Of a DNA stretch of 5,569 nt, positions 1 through 5,569 are shown piece after piece (position 1 is the first letter of the stretch; each line of letters begins with the position of its first letter). The stretch is from contig CAYJXJ010000250.1 of the NCBI GenBank assembly GCA_964374095.1, positions 1 to 5,569 on the forward strand, read 5' to 3'. The stretch comes from CAYJXJ01 sp964374095. GTDB lineage: Bacteria; Elusimicrobiota; Elusimicrobia; UBA1565; UBA9628. A program made the translations under genes and the position numbers. The notes under the pieces were generated by a model that saw only the letters and a list, made by a program, of their open reading frames with translations, was not told where the DNA came from and made no database searches.

Positions 1-710
1 CCGACATCCTCGGCGTGTCGATCTTCGATCAGAAGGAGCATACCTTCCGGTTCCACGCGGGCCCGGTTTTCGCCCAAATCGTGCTCGCCGACGAGATCAA
101 CCGCGCCTCGCCCCGGACCCAGTCGGCCCTGCTCGAGGCCATGGGCGAGGGGCAGGTGAGCATCGACGGCCAGACCCGCCGCCTGGCCGAGCCTTTTTTC
201 GTGATGGCGACGCAGAACCCCGTCGAGTTCCACGGGACCTACCCGCTTCCCGAGGCGCAGATGGACCGCTTCGCCCTGCAGTTCTCGCCCGGCTACGTCC
301 CGGCCGATGAGGAGGCCGCCATCCTCAACGACCAGGTGCGCGGGCATCCCATCGACGCCATCGGCGTCTGCGTGAGCGTGGAGGAGTGCCTCGCCCTGCG
401 CCGCCGCGTGCTCGAGGTCCGCGTCAGCCCGGAACTGCGGCGCTACATGGTCGACCTCGTGCGCCATACCCGGCAGAACCCGCAGGTTCAGCTGGGCGCC
501 AGCCCGCGGGCCTCGCTGTCCTTAATGAAGGTGACGCAGGCCGCGGCCCTCATGAGCGGCCGCGATTTCGTGGCGCCGGAGGACGTGCGCGAGATGGCCG
601 TCGCGACCATCGCCCACCGCGTCGCCCTGGACCCCCAGGCCCGCTTCTCCGGGATGACCGGCGCGGCGATCGTTGCGGCGGCCCTGGCCGCCGTGCCCGT
701 GCCCGCCTGA
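1..710 (+). CDS. MoxR-family AAA+ ATPase, 5'-truncated by the window edge
   Basis: The reading frame is open from base 3 and gives 235 visible residues ending in TGA at 708-710. The real start lies upstream, because the first residues (DILGVSIFD) match the interior of MoxR proteins, just after the loop that follows Walker A. Seen here are the Walker B segment IVLADEINRAS (acidic pair encoded at 90-95), the sensor 1 segment VMATQNPVEFHGTYPLPEAQ followed by MDRF, and the C-terminal lid with GASPRASLSLMK, where the arginine is sensor 2-like. Walker A is outside the window. MoxR proteins are usually about 310-330 residues, so roughly the first 90 are missing. MoxR ATPases are cytoplasmic chaperone-like ATPases that work with proteins encoded beside them. 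The next gene, a DUF58 protein, starts at the base after this stop, which fits a shared complex. The family call is firm; the target is unknown. Confidence 0.95.
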   Translation, partial: DILGVSIFDQKEHTFRFHAGPVFAQIVLADEINRASPRTQSALLEAMGEGQVSIDGQTRRLAEPFFVMATQNPVEFHGTYPLPEAQMDRFALQFSPGYVPADEEAAILNDQVRGHPIDAIGVCVSVEECLALRRRVLEVRVSPELRRYMVDLVRHTRQNPQVQLGASPRASLSLMKVTQAAALMSGRDFVAPEDVREMAVATIAHRVALDPQARFSGMTGAAIVAAALAAVPVPA

Positions 711-2054
711 GTGACCCGGATCGACCGCTTCCGTTACCTCATTCTCAAGCTCAACTCCGGCTTGTCCCATTGGGCTCGGACCCGCTGGACCCCGGCCGGC
801 CGGTTCGTGCTCGCGGCCATGGTGGCGGCGCCGGTCTTCGGCTTGGACACGACCCTGACCATGGACTACCAGATTTTCGCTTTCCTGGCGGCCCTGACCA
901 TTGCCGCGAGGCTGGTGAGCCCCCGGCTGGGGCCCGTGCGGGCCTTGCGGGTCCTGCCGCGCCACGGCACCGCGGGCCAGGCCCTTCCCTACACCGTCAG
1001 GATCGAGAACCCGGGAAGCCGGGCGATGTCGGGTCTCTCGCTCGATGAGGTCTTCGACGATCTCCGTCCCACGGGCGAGCAGTACGCCCGCGAGCCCCAA
1101 CCCGCCGTCTCGGAATGGGTCTCGCGGTTCTCGGGCTACGCGCGCTGGCGCGCCGTCGTGGAGCGCCTGCGCGGGGCCGCCTCGGCGCCGAGCCCCCTCG
1201 CCCCGTTGGCGCCGGGCGCCCAGGCCGAGGTCCGCCGCGAATTGACCCCCGCGCGGCGCGGGCGCCTGCTCCTGCGGGCCGTGAGGCTCTCGCGCGAGGA
1301 CCCCCTGGGCCTGGCGGTGTCTTCGGCCGAGGTCGGCCCCGAGCAGTCGGTGCTCGTCCTGCCGCGCCGCTACCCGGCGCCGCGGCTCTCGCCGCCGGGA
1401 AGCCGGAAGTATCAATTGGGCGGCGTGTCCTCGGCTTCGAGCGTGGGCGAGTCCCAGGAGTTCATGTCCCTGCGCGACTACCGCCCGGGAGATCCCTTGC
1501 GCCGCATCCACTGGCGGTCCTGGGCCAAGACCGGCAGGCCCGTGGTCCGGGAGAACCAGGACGAATACTTCGTCCGCCACGGCCTGGTCCTAGACACTTT
1601 TCTCGGCTCCGCCCCCGAAGCCCGCTTCGAGGAAGCCGTGTCGGTGGCGGCCTCCTTCGTGGCCTCGGTCCTCACCCAGGAGACCCTGGTCGATCTGCTC
1701 TTCGTGGGCGACCAGGCCTACTGCTTCACCGCGGGCCGCGGACTGGGGGGGGAGGCGAAGCTGTTGGAGATTCTCGCCTGCGTGGAGCCCTGCCGCGACA
1801 AGTCCTTCGAAATTCTCCGGCACAGCGTGGGACTTCGCCGGGGGAATTTGAGCGCCTGCCTCATCGTCTTGCTGGCGTGGGATGAGGAACGCCGCGCGTG
1901 GCTCCGGGATCTGCGCGCCCAAGGGGTGCCGGTCCTGGCCCTGGTCGTGGGAGAGCCGCCCCCCGAAGGGGAGCCCGGAGTCCGCTGGCTGGCTCCCGGA
2001 AAGGCGGCCGAGGGCCTCGCCCTCATCCCGCCGGGTCCGGAGGCTTGGACGTGA
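711..2054 (+). CDS. DUF58 domain protein, membrane-anchored
   Basis: This 447-residue protein starts with GTG directly after the moxR stop (TGAGTG). No Shine-Dalgarno sequence precedes it, so translation probably relies on ribosomes finishing moxR. The start is supported by the typical N-terminal pattern: a basic segment, WTPAGRF, then two hydrophobic stretches at about residues 30-46 and 51-68, predicted to be membrane helices. The diagnostic DUF58 block lies at residues 246-276: GESQEFMSLRDYRPGDPLR, then RIHWRSWAKTGR. A region resembling the von Willebrand A fold follows (HGLVLDT onward), as known for the family. DUF58 proteins are the usual partners of MoxR ATPases; their biochemical role is not settled. 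The gene overlaps the next one by four bases (GTGA). Length is normal for the longer, membrane-bound members. An eight-G run at 1745-1752 lies within the frame without breaking it. Confidence 0.93.
   Translation: MTRIDRFRYLILKLNSGLSHWARTRWTPAGRFVLAAMVAAPVFGLDTTLTMDYQIFAFLAALTIAARLVSPRLGPVRALRVLPRHGTAGQALPYTVRIENPGSRAMSGLSLDEVFDDLRPTGEQYAREPQPAVSEWVSRFSGYARWRAVVERLRGAASAPSPLAPLAPGAQAEVRRELTPARRGRLLLRAVRLSREDPLGLAVSSAEVGPEQSVLVLPRRYPAPRLSPPGSRKYQLGGVSSASSVGESQEFMSLRDYRPGDPLRRIHWRSWAKTGRPVVRENQDEYFVRHGLVLDTFLGSAPEARFEEAVSVAASFVASVLTQETLVDLLFVGDQAYCFTAGRGLGGEAKLLEILACVEPCRDKSFEILRHSVGLRRGNLSACLIVLLAWDEERRAWLRDLRAQGVPVLALVVGEPPPEGEPGVRWLAPGKAAEGLALIPPGPEAWT
2039..2043 (+). promoter_or_regulatory. 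Ribosome binding site of the tgpA-like gene
   Basis: GGAGG lies seven bases before the GTG at 2051, an ideal distance. This sets the start at the GTG overlapping the DUF58 stop rather than at any in-frame codon further upstream, such as the one at 1898, which would place a proline- and arginine-rich, non-conserved leader before the membrane helices. Confidence 0.75.
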
Positions 2055-4021
2055 AGGTCCCCGCGGGACTGCTGGGGGCCGGGCTCCTTTTGTGGGGACA
2101 CCAGACGGGACTCCTGGTCGTCGCCGCCGCGCTGGCCGCGCTCCTGGAGGGGGCCCGCTTCACGCCGCGCAAATGGGACCTAACGAGGGCGCAGTTCTGC
2201 CGGGTCGCGGATTTCAGCGAGCTGGTTTTCGCGGGAGTCACGGTCCTGCTGTTCGTCAAGGGCCGCTCGCCCACCGTTCTGCAATGGCTTCCCCTCTGCC
2301 TCTATCCCATGATCGCCGCCCAGGCTTGGAGCGTCTCCGGCCGGACCGATCTCTCCGCGCTTTTCTGGTCCCTGCGCGCGGGCGCCAAGTCCGACGACCC
2401 GCGCGCGGTAACCGACCTCTCCTTCGCGTATTTCGCGACCGCGGTGCTGGGCGCGGGAGTGGCCCACACGGCCGGCCCGGCATTCTACGTCGGGACCGCG
2501 GCTCTGGCCGCCTGGGCCCTATGGAGCGTGCGGCGGCCGGGCCGCCCCTGGGCGTGGATGGGCATCGTCATGGTCTGCGCCGCGGCGGGCTGGGCCGGGC
2601 AGGCGGGCCTGCAGCGGCTCCAGCTGCGCTTGGAGGTCGCGGCCACGGGCTTGGTTTTCGGCATGCCCGGAGCGGGCATGGATTCCTTCCGCAGCCGCAC
2701 CGCCATCGGCGATATCGGGACCCTCAAGTTCTCGGATCAGGTGGTGCTCAGGGTGTGGCCGGAGGGGGGGACTCCCCCGGCGCTCCTGAGGGAAGCCGGC
2801 TACAACCGCTATCTCGCCGGGGCCTGGGTCGCCCAGGGCGCGCCCTTCGAGGAGGTCGCCGCCCCCGCCGACGGCCGAACCTGGGAGCTGGCCCCCGAGC
2901 CGGGCCGGGTCGCGGAGGTCCGCATCGCGGGCTTCCTGGACGCGGGCAAGGGGCTTCTCCCCCTGCCGGGCGGGGCCTTCCGGGTCTTGGGGATTGCGGC
3001 CGCGGCGGTGAGGCGCAACCCGCTCGGAGGCGTCCACGTGCAGGGCGGGCCGGGACTGGCCTCCTACCGCGTCGGCTACGAACGCGTCGGCCGCACCCAG
3101 CTCGACGGCGAACCCGGCCGCTTCGACCTAGCCGTGCCCAAGGAAGAGGAGGCCCTTCTGCGCCGCCTGGCCGCCGAGCTTCGCCTCGATAAGCGTCGGC
3201 CGCGGGAGGCGGCGCGAAAAGCCGCGGCCTTCTTTCGCGACGGCTTCAAGTACTCGCTGACGCTCAAGCCCCCGCCCTCCGGCGCCACACCGCTTCAGGA
3301 TTTCCTGACCAGGACCCGCTCCGGCCACTGCGAGTATTTCGCCACCGCGACCGCGCTCCTGCTGCGCGCGGGCGGCATACCGACGCGCTACGCCGCGGGC
3401 TACTCGATCCAGGAGTACAGCCGCCTGGAAAAGGCCTTCGTCGCGCGCCGCCGCCACGCCCACTCCTGGGCCCTGGTCTTCATGGACGGGACTTGGCGCG
3501 ATTTCGATACCACGCCCGTGGATTGGGCCGAGGAGGAAGCCCGGAGCGGGGCCTGGCTCCGCCCGGCGCGCGACCTCTGGGCCTGGCTCCGGCACAAGTT
3601 CTCGGCCTGGCGCTGGCGCGAGTCCGCCCCGGGCGGCCCGCAGGCGACGTGGCTGGTCCCCCTCGCCTTCCTCGGCGCGCTCTGGTGGCTCTGGTTCGGC
3701 CTGCGCCGCGCGCGTTCCCGAGGTGCCGCCGCGCCCGCCCCGCCGCCGGTCTGGCCCGGCCTGGATTCGGAGTTCTACGAGGTGGAGCGCCTGCTGTCGT
3801 CGCGGGGGCTCGGGCGCGAGCCGTCCGAGGCGTCCGCGGACTGGGCGCGCCGGGTGGGCGGAAGCATCCCCGCCGACGCCGCGGAAAGCCTCGCCGGGAT
3901 ACTCGCCCTGCACAACCGCCTGCGCTTTGATCCCTCGGGCCTCTCCGCCGAGGAACGCCGCGCCTTGCGCGACGAGTCGCGGGCCTTGCGGTCGAAGCTT
4001 CGGGAGCCCGCCGGGCGATGA
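2051..4021 (+). CDS. tgpA: TgpA-like membrane protein with periplasmic transglutaminase-like domain
   Basis: With the GTG start at 2051 the product has 656 residues, normal for the family. The N-terminal part is a TgpA_N (DUF3488)-type membrane region with about six hydrophobic stretches (roughly residues 5-32, 57-70, 75-93, 123-140, 143-159, 168-186). A long extracytoplasmic part follows, including IGDIGTLKFSDQVVLRV, typical of these proteins. The transglutaminase-like core is intact: Cys427 in RSGHCEYFATA, His471 in HAHSW, Asp486 in DFDTTP, the expected Cys-His-Asp triad. A final membrane helix lies at about 533-551, then a cytoplasmic DUF4129-like tail from about 570 (FYEVERLL to LRSKLRE). 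In Pseudomonas aeruginosa, TgpA is an essential envelope protein encoded with MoxR and DUF58 partners, the same order as here. The substrate is unknown. The symbol is given by domain layout and context, not by a database match. Confidence 0.92.
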   Translation: MKVPAGLLGAGLLLWGHQTGLLVVAAALAALLEGARFTPRKWDLTRAQFCRVADFSELVFAGVTVLLFVKGRSPTVLQWLPLCLYPMIAAQAWSVSGRTDLSALFWSLRAGAKSDDPRAVTDLSFAYFATAVLGAGVAHTAGPAFYVGTAALAAWALWSVRRPGRPWAWMGIVMVCAAAGWAGQAGLQRLQLRLEVAATGLVFGMPGAGMDSFRSRTAIGDIGTLKFSDQVVLRVWPEGGTPPALLREAGYNRYLAGAWVAQGAPFEEVAAPADGRTWELAPEPGRVAEVRIAGFLDAGKGLLPLPGGAFRVLGIAAAAVRRNPLGGVHVQGGPGLASYRVGYERVGRTQLDGEPGRFDLAVPKEEEALLRRLAAELRLDKRRPREAARKAAAFFRDGFKYSLTLKPPPSGATPLQDFLTRTRSGHCEYFATATALLLRAGGIPTRYAAGYSIQEYSRLEKAFVARRRHAHSWALVFMDGTWRDFDTTPVDWAEEEARSGAWLRPARDLWAWLRHKFSAWRWRESAPGGPQATWLVPLAFLGALWWLWFGLRRARSRGAAAPAPPPVWPGLDSEFYEVERLLSSRGLGREPSEASADWARRVGGSIPADAAESLAGILALHNRLRFDPSGLSAEERRALRDESRALRSKLREPAGR

Positions 4022-4119
4022 AGGCCTCCTGGTTCGAACGCGGCGCGGCCGTGCTCGGGCCGGCATTTACCGTCCTCTGCGGAAGCGTTAGGCGACCTAA
4101 ACGAAAACAAGCAGCATGA
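4018..4119 (+). pseudogene. 33-codon ORF, possible truncated 5' end of a fourth operon gene
   Basis: ATG at 4018 overlaps the tgpA stop (ATGA). The frame runs 33 codons to TGA at 4117-4119, which overlaps the ATG of the following permease gene (again ATGA). The peptide begins MKASWFERGAAVLGPAF and ends with a basic stretch (RRPKRKQAA). The first 23 codons have the G/C-rich look of the operon; the last ten or so (from GTT at 4087) are A-rich like the permease leader. That change of composition inside one short frame suggests a gene start joined to foreign DNA. The N-terminus looks like that of a membrane-associated protein; a DUF374-type acyltransferase is one speculative guess. No remainder of such a gene is seen beyond the permease. 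It could also be a real leader peptide that couples permease translation, or chance. There is no convincing ribosome binding site of its own. Confidence 0.35.
4087..4103 (+). repeat. Short inverted repeat carrying a GTTAGGC motif at the composition change
   Basis: TTAGG (4088-4092), a three-base CGA loop and CCTAA (4096-4100) form a small perfect hairpin. Two more pairs are possible across a bulged A (CG 4086-4087 with CG 4102-4103). It sits exactly where the sequence changes from G/C-rich to A-rich, 12 to 28 bases before the permease start. GTTAGGC at 4087-4093 fits the integron core-site pattern GTTRRRY. It has no U run and is too weak to act as a terminator. It may mark an insertion junction; chance is quite possible for so short a motif. 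Confidence 0.3.
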
Positions 4120-4889
4120 ACTACATCATCATCTGCGCGGTAGCGCTGGCCGCGTCGGGGTTAACATTTTTCTCCGGCTTCGGACTCGGCACCTTGCTTT
4201 TGCCCGCTTTCGCGCTCTTCTTCCCGATTAGCGAAGCCGTAGCGCTGACCGCCGTCGTGCACTCGTTGAACGGCTTGTTTAAACTGGCATTGGTCGGACG
4301 TCATGCGAACCGACAAATCGTTCTCAACTTCGGACTCCCCGCCATAGCGGCATCCTTCGCGGGCGCCTGGGTGTTGGTGTGGCTCTCGGGTATCCCGCCC
4401 GTATTTTCATACGCAGCGTTTGGTAGGGTTTGGGTCGTCATGCCCGTTAAATTAGTCGTTGGATTTCTGCTCCTCATATTCGGGGGGATTGAGGCAATTC
4501 CGCGATTTTCAGAATTATCATTCGGGCCGCGGTTTATCCCTGTCGGCGGCCTTCTCAGTGGTTTTTTTGGGGGCCTCTCCGGCATGCAGGGAGCGCTTCG
4601 TTCCGCGTTCTTGATCCGAGCGGGGCTTTCAAAGGAGGAGTTTGTCGGAACAGGGGTCGTTATTGCATGCCTCATCGACATCTCTCGTATCGGCGTCTAT
4701 TTTAGATCCGCATCCCAATGGAATGGGCATCTCGATTATTGGCTGTTGGCGGCCGCAGTCATTTCAGCTTTCGCGGGAGCGGCCCTGGGCAACAAATACA
4801 TAAAAAAGCTGACCGTGGGAGGCGTCCAGAAAATCGTAGCAGGGATGCTCGTAGCAGTCGCCGCAGGTTTGATGACCGGATTGCTGTGA
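4116..4889 (+). CDS. TSUP family (TauE/SafE, formerly DUF81) membrane permease
   Basis: The 257-residue protein is almost entirely hydrophobic, with about eight membrane stretches (roughly residues 3-35, 40-60, 68-90, 106-127, 140-166, 176-195, 207-226, 237-256). It shows the internal two-fold repeat of TSUP proteins: a glycine-rich first-half motif SGLTFFSGFGLGTLLLPAF (14-32) with VVHSLNGLFK (47-56), and a matching second-half motif GGLLSGFFGGLSGMQG (144-159). TSUP members move sulfite, sulfonates, sulfoacetate or other small anions across the inner membrane; the substrate cannot be read from the sequence. No sulfur-metabolism gene is nearby. The ATG at 4116 lacks a clear Shine-Dalgarno sequence, but overlaps the stop of a short upstream ORF, so translation may be coupled. 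Composition is clearly unlike its neighbours: more A/T, with TTA, ATA, AGA and TTT codons that the flanking genes avoid. This suggests horizontal acquisition. Confidence 0.92.
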   Translation: MNYIIICAVALAASGLTFFSGFGLGTLLLPAFALFFPISEAVALTAVVHSLNGLFKLALVGRHANRQIVLNFGLPAIAASFAGAWVLVWLSGIPPVFSYAAFGRVWVVMPVKLVVGFLLLIFGGIEAIPRFSELSFGPRFIPVGGLLSGFFGGLSGMQGALRSAFLIRAGLSKEEFVGTGVVIACLIDISRIGVYFRSASQWNGHLDYWLLAAAVISAFAGAALGNKYIKKLTVGGVQKIVAGMLVAVAAGLMTGLL

Positions 4890-4929
4890 AGCCTCGATTT
4901 CAGAACATATCGCCATTCCGGTAGGCTCC

Positions 4930-4979
4930 TGAGGGATGTCCGGGATGCGGCCGCCGCGTCCCCTGGAAATCCTCCCTCA
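4930..4979 (+). terminator. Extended stem-loop, possible terminator without a U run
   Basis: The core is a nine-pair hairpin: GGGATGCGG (4942-4950), loop CCG, CCGCGTCCC (4954-4962), with one T-G wobble. It can extend outwards by TCC (4939-4941) with GGA (4965-4967), and by TGAGGGA (4930-4936) with TCCCTCA (4973-4979), giving 19 pairs in 50 bases with small internal loops. It lies 40 bases after the permease stop and could end transcription from upstream. Neither strand shows a T run after the stem, so a classical intrinsic terminator is not supported. It may instead protect mRNA ends. It overlaps the candidate -35 box of gap. Confidence 0.4.
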
Positions 4980-4992
4980 AAACCGCTAGGAT
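4964..4992 (+). promoter_or_regulatory. Candidate sigma70-type promoter for gap
   Basis: TGGAAA (4964-4969) and TAGGAT (4987-4992) each match four of six consensus bases of the -35 and -10 boxes and are 17 bases apart, the ideal spacing. A start a few bases after 4992 would give a leader of about 30 bases before the gap ATG. The local sequence is less G/C-rich than its surroundings, which fits a promoter. The match is modest and was found by eye. Confidence 0.35.
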
Positions 4993-5021
4993 AGACGCGA
5001 TTCTCCTCAATCCGGGCACCC

Positions 5022-5027
5022 AGGAGG
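5022..5027 (+). promoter_or_regulatory. Ribosome binding site of gap
   Basis: AGGAGG, a full Shine-Dalgarno core, ends four bases before the ATG at 5032. The spacing is slightly short, but the match is complete and it fixes the start that gives the canonical GAPDH N-terminus. It is a stronger site than the permease or the DUF58 gene has, as expected for a highly expressed glycolytic enzyme. Confidence 0.75.
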
Positions 5028-5031
5028 CTTC

Positions 5032-5569
5032 ATGGCGATCAAGGTCGGCATCAACGGTTTCGGACGCATCGGCAGGCTGGTTTTCCGGGCCGGGTTCAAG
5101 AATCCGGCGCTGGAGTTCGTGGCAGTCAACGATCTGACCGACGCCAAAACCCTCGCCCATCTTCTTAAATGGGACTCGACCTTCGGGCAATTCCCGGGCA
5201 AGGTTGAGGCCGTCGGCAATGATCTCAAGGTGGACGGCCGGATCATCAAGGTCGTCGCGGAAAAGGATCCCGCCAAGCTCCCCTGGAAGGCGCTCGCAGT
5301 CGAGATCGTCATCGAATCTACGGGCCGCTTCACCGAGGCCGCCCAGGCCAAGGCGCACATCGCCGCCGGGGCCTCCAAGGTCGTGATCTCCGCGCCGGCC
5401 AAGGGCGAGGACCTCACGGTCTGCATGGGCATCAACGAGGAGCTCTACGACCCGGCCAAGCACCACATCCTCTCCAACGCCTCCTGCACCACCAACGCCC
5501 TGGCTCCCATCGGCAAGGTCCTGGACGAGACCTTCGGGATCAAGATGGGACTCATGACGACCATTCACT
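5032..5569 (+). CDS. gap: Type I glyceraldehyde-3-phosphate dehydrogenase, 3'-truncated by the window edge
   Basis: The enzyme oxidises and phosphorylates glyceraldehyde-3-phosphate to 1,3-bisphosphoglycerate with NAD+ in cytoplasmic glycolysis, and works in reverse in gluconeogenesis. The frame is open from ATG 5032 to the window end: 179 codons plus one base, about half of the usual 330-340 residues. The start gives the classic N-terminus MAIKVGINGFGRIGRLVFR with the Rossmann GxGxxG loop at residues 9-14. Asp34 in VAVNDLTD favours NAD over NADP. The strictly conserved active-site segment SNASCTTNALAP carries the catalytic Cys152 (codon 5485-5487). The last complete codon, 5566-5568, is the catalytic His179 of MTTIH. 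Composition matches the G/C-rich operon, so this is host sequence. Separation by 142 bases, its own ribosome binding site and a possible promoter suggest independent transcription. Confidence 0.97.
   Translation, partial: MAIKVGINGFGRIGRLVFRAGFKNPALEFVAVNDLTDAKTLAHLLKWDSTFGQFPGKVEAVGNDLKVDGRIIKVVAEKDPAKLPWKALAVEIVIESTGRFTEAAQAKAHIAAGASKVVISAPAKGEDLTVCMGINEELYDPAKHHILSNASCTTNALAPIGKVLDETFGIKMGLMTTIH

Larger units (their letters stand above)
4890..5031 (+). other. Intergenic region between the permease and gap
   Basis: No gene is supported here on either strand. The first 35 bases or so keep the A/T-richer look of the permease; from about 4928 the sequence returns to the G/C-rich host style. 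An imperfect inverted repeat AGCCT (4890-4894) and AGGCT (4923-4927) follows the permease stop. A large stem-loop, a possible promoter and a strong ribosome binding site for gap follow. Confidence 0.7.

Noticed and set aside
792..803. CCGGCCGGCCGG palindrome in the DUF58 gene
   Set aside because: It is a simple CCGG repeat inside coding sequence, expected by chance at this G/C content.
522..1580. A 352-codon open frame on the minus strand
   Set aside because: It lies opposite the moxR and DUF58 genes, which have clear family motifs. Its product is a low-complexity, Arg/Gly/Ala-rich sequence with no recognisable domain, as expected of a shadow frame in G/C-rich DNA.
1898..2050. Upstream in-frame extension of the tgpA-like gene
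   Set aside because: The extra 51 residues overlap the DUF58 gene, are Pro/Arg-rich and unlike a TgpA N-terminus. The GTG at 2051 has an ideal GGAGG seven bases upstream and overlaps the preceding stop.
1882..3192. A 436-codon + strand frame in another phase across the DUF58/tgpA junction
   Set aside because: The product is almost only Arg, Gly, Pro and Ala and competes with two well-supported genes. It is a composition artefact.
3128..4066. A 312-codon minus-strand frame opposite the transglutaminase domain
   Set aside because: It is the antisense of a strongly conserved domain and has no recognisable motif.
4066..4092. A promoter directly before the permease gene (TTTACC and GTTAGG)
   Set aside because: The spacing is 15 bases and the -10 match is poor. 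Coupled expression from the operon is a simpler reading.
4887..4930. Intact integron attC recombination site after the permease
   Set aside because: GGTAGGC does not fit GTTRRRY, no RYYYAAC partner is present, and the possible stems (AGCCT/AGGCT, CGAT/ATCG) are short and offset. Only a decayed site could be argued.
4900..5568. A 222-codon minus-strand frame at the right end
   Set aside because: It is opposite the canonical GAPDH coding sequence and has no motif of its own.

Overview
The window reads as bacterial DNA from a high-GC organism, probably Gram-negative given the large predicted periplasmic domain of the transglutaminase-type protein. Hand counts give 50 G/C of 60 bases at 1201-1260 and 47 of 60 at 3841-3900. 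Genes are tightly packed, with TGAGTG and GTGA junctions. The sequence alone does not fix a phylum; a deltaproteobacterial or Elusimicrobiota-like host is only a guess from general resemblance.

Layout. (1) Positions 1-4021 hold a three-gene operon on the + strand: the 3' two thirds of a MoxR-type AAA+ ATPase, a membrane-anchored DUF58 protein, and a TgpA-like membrane protein with a periplasmic transglutaminase-like domain. This moxR-DUF58-tgpA set is a conserved bacterial gene module linked to envelope functions. The ATPase probably acts as a chaperone with the DUF58 partner on membrane or periplasmic targets. (2) Positions 4018-4119 hold a 33-codon ORF that overlaps the tgpA stop by ATGA and overlaps the next start by another ATGA. 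It may be the cut-off beginning of a fourth operon gene. (3) Positions 4116-4889 encode a complete TSUP (TauE/SafE) anion permease. Its base composition is clearly lower in GC (61 G/C of 120 at 4441-4560) and its codon use differs, so it looks acquired. (4) Positions 4890-5031 are a 142-base intergenic stretch with an extended stem-loop, a possible sigma70-type promoter and a strong ribosome binding site. (5) Positions 5032-5569 hold the first 179 codons of a type I glyceraldehyde-3-phosphate dehydrogenase, cut by the window end.

Functionally, the operon (envelope) and gap (glycolysis) are ordinary core genes. The permease between them is the accessory element. The most interesting places are its borders: the coupled mini-ORF with a GTTAGGC motif on the left, and a similar TAGGC motif beside a large stem-loop on the right. 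No CRISPR array, tRNA, rRNA, transposase or integrase was seen. Nothing here amounts to a demonstrated new system.
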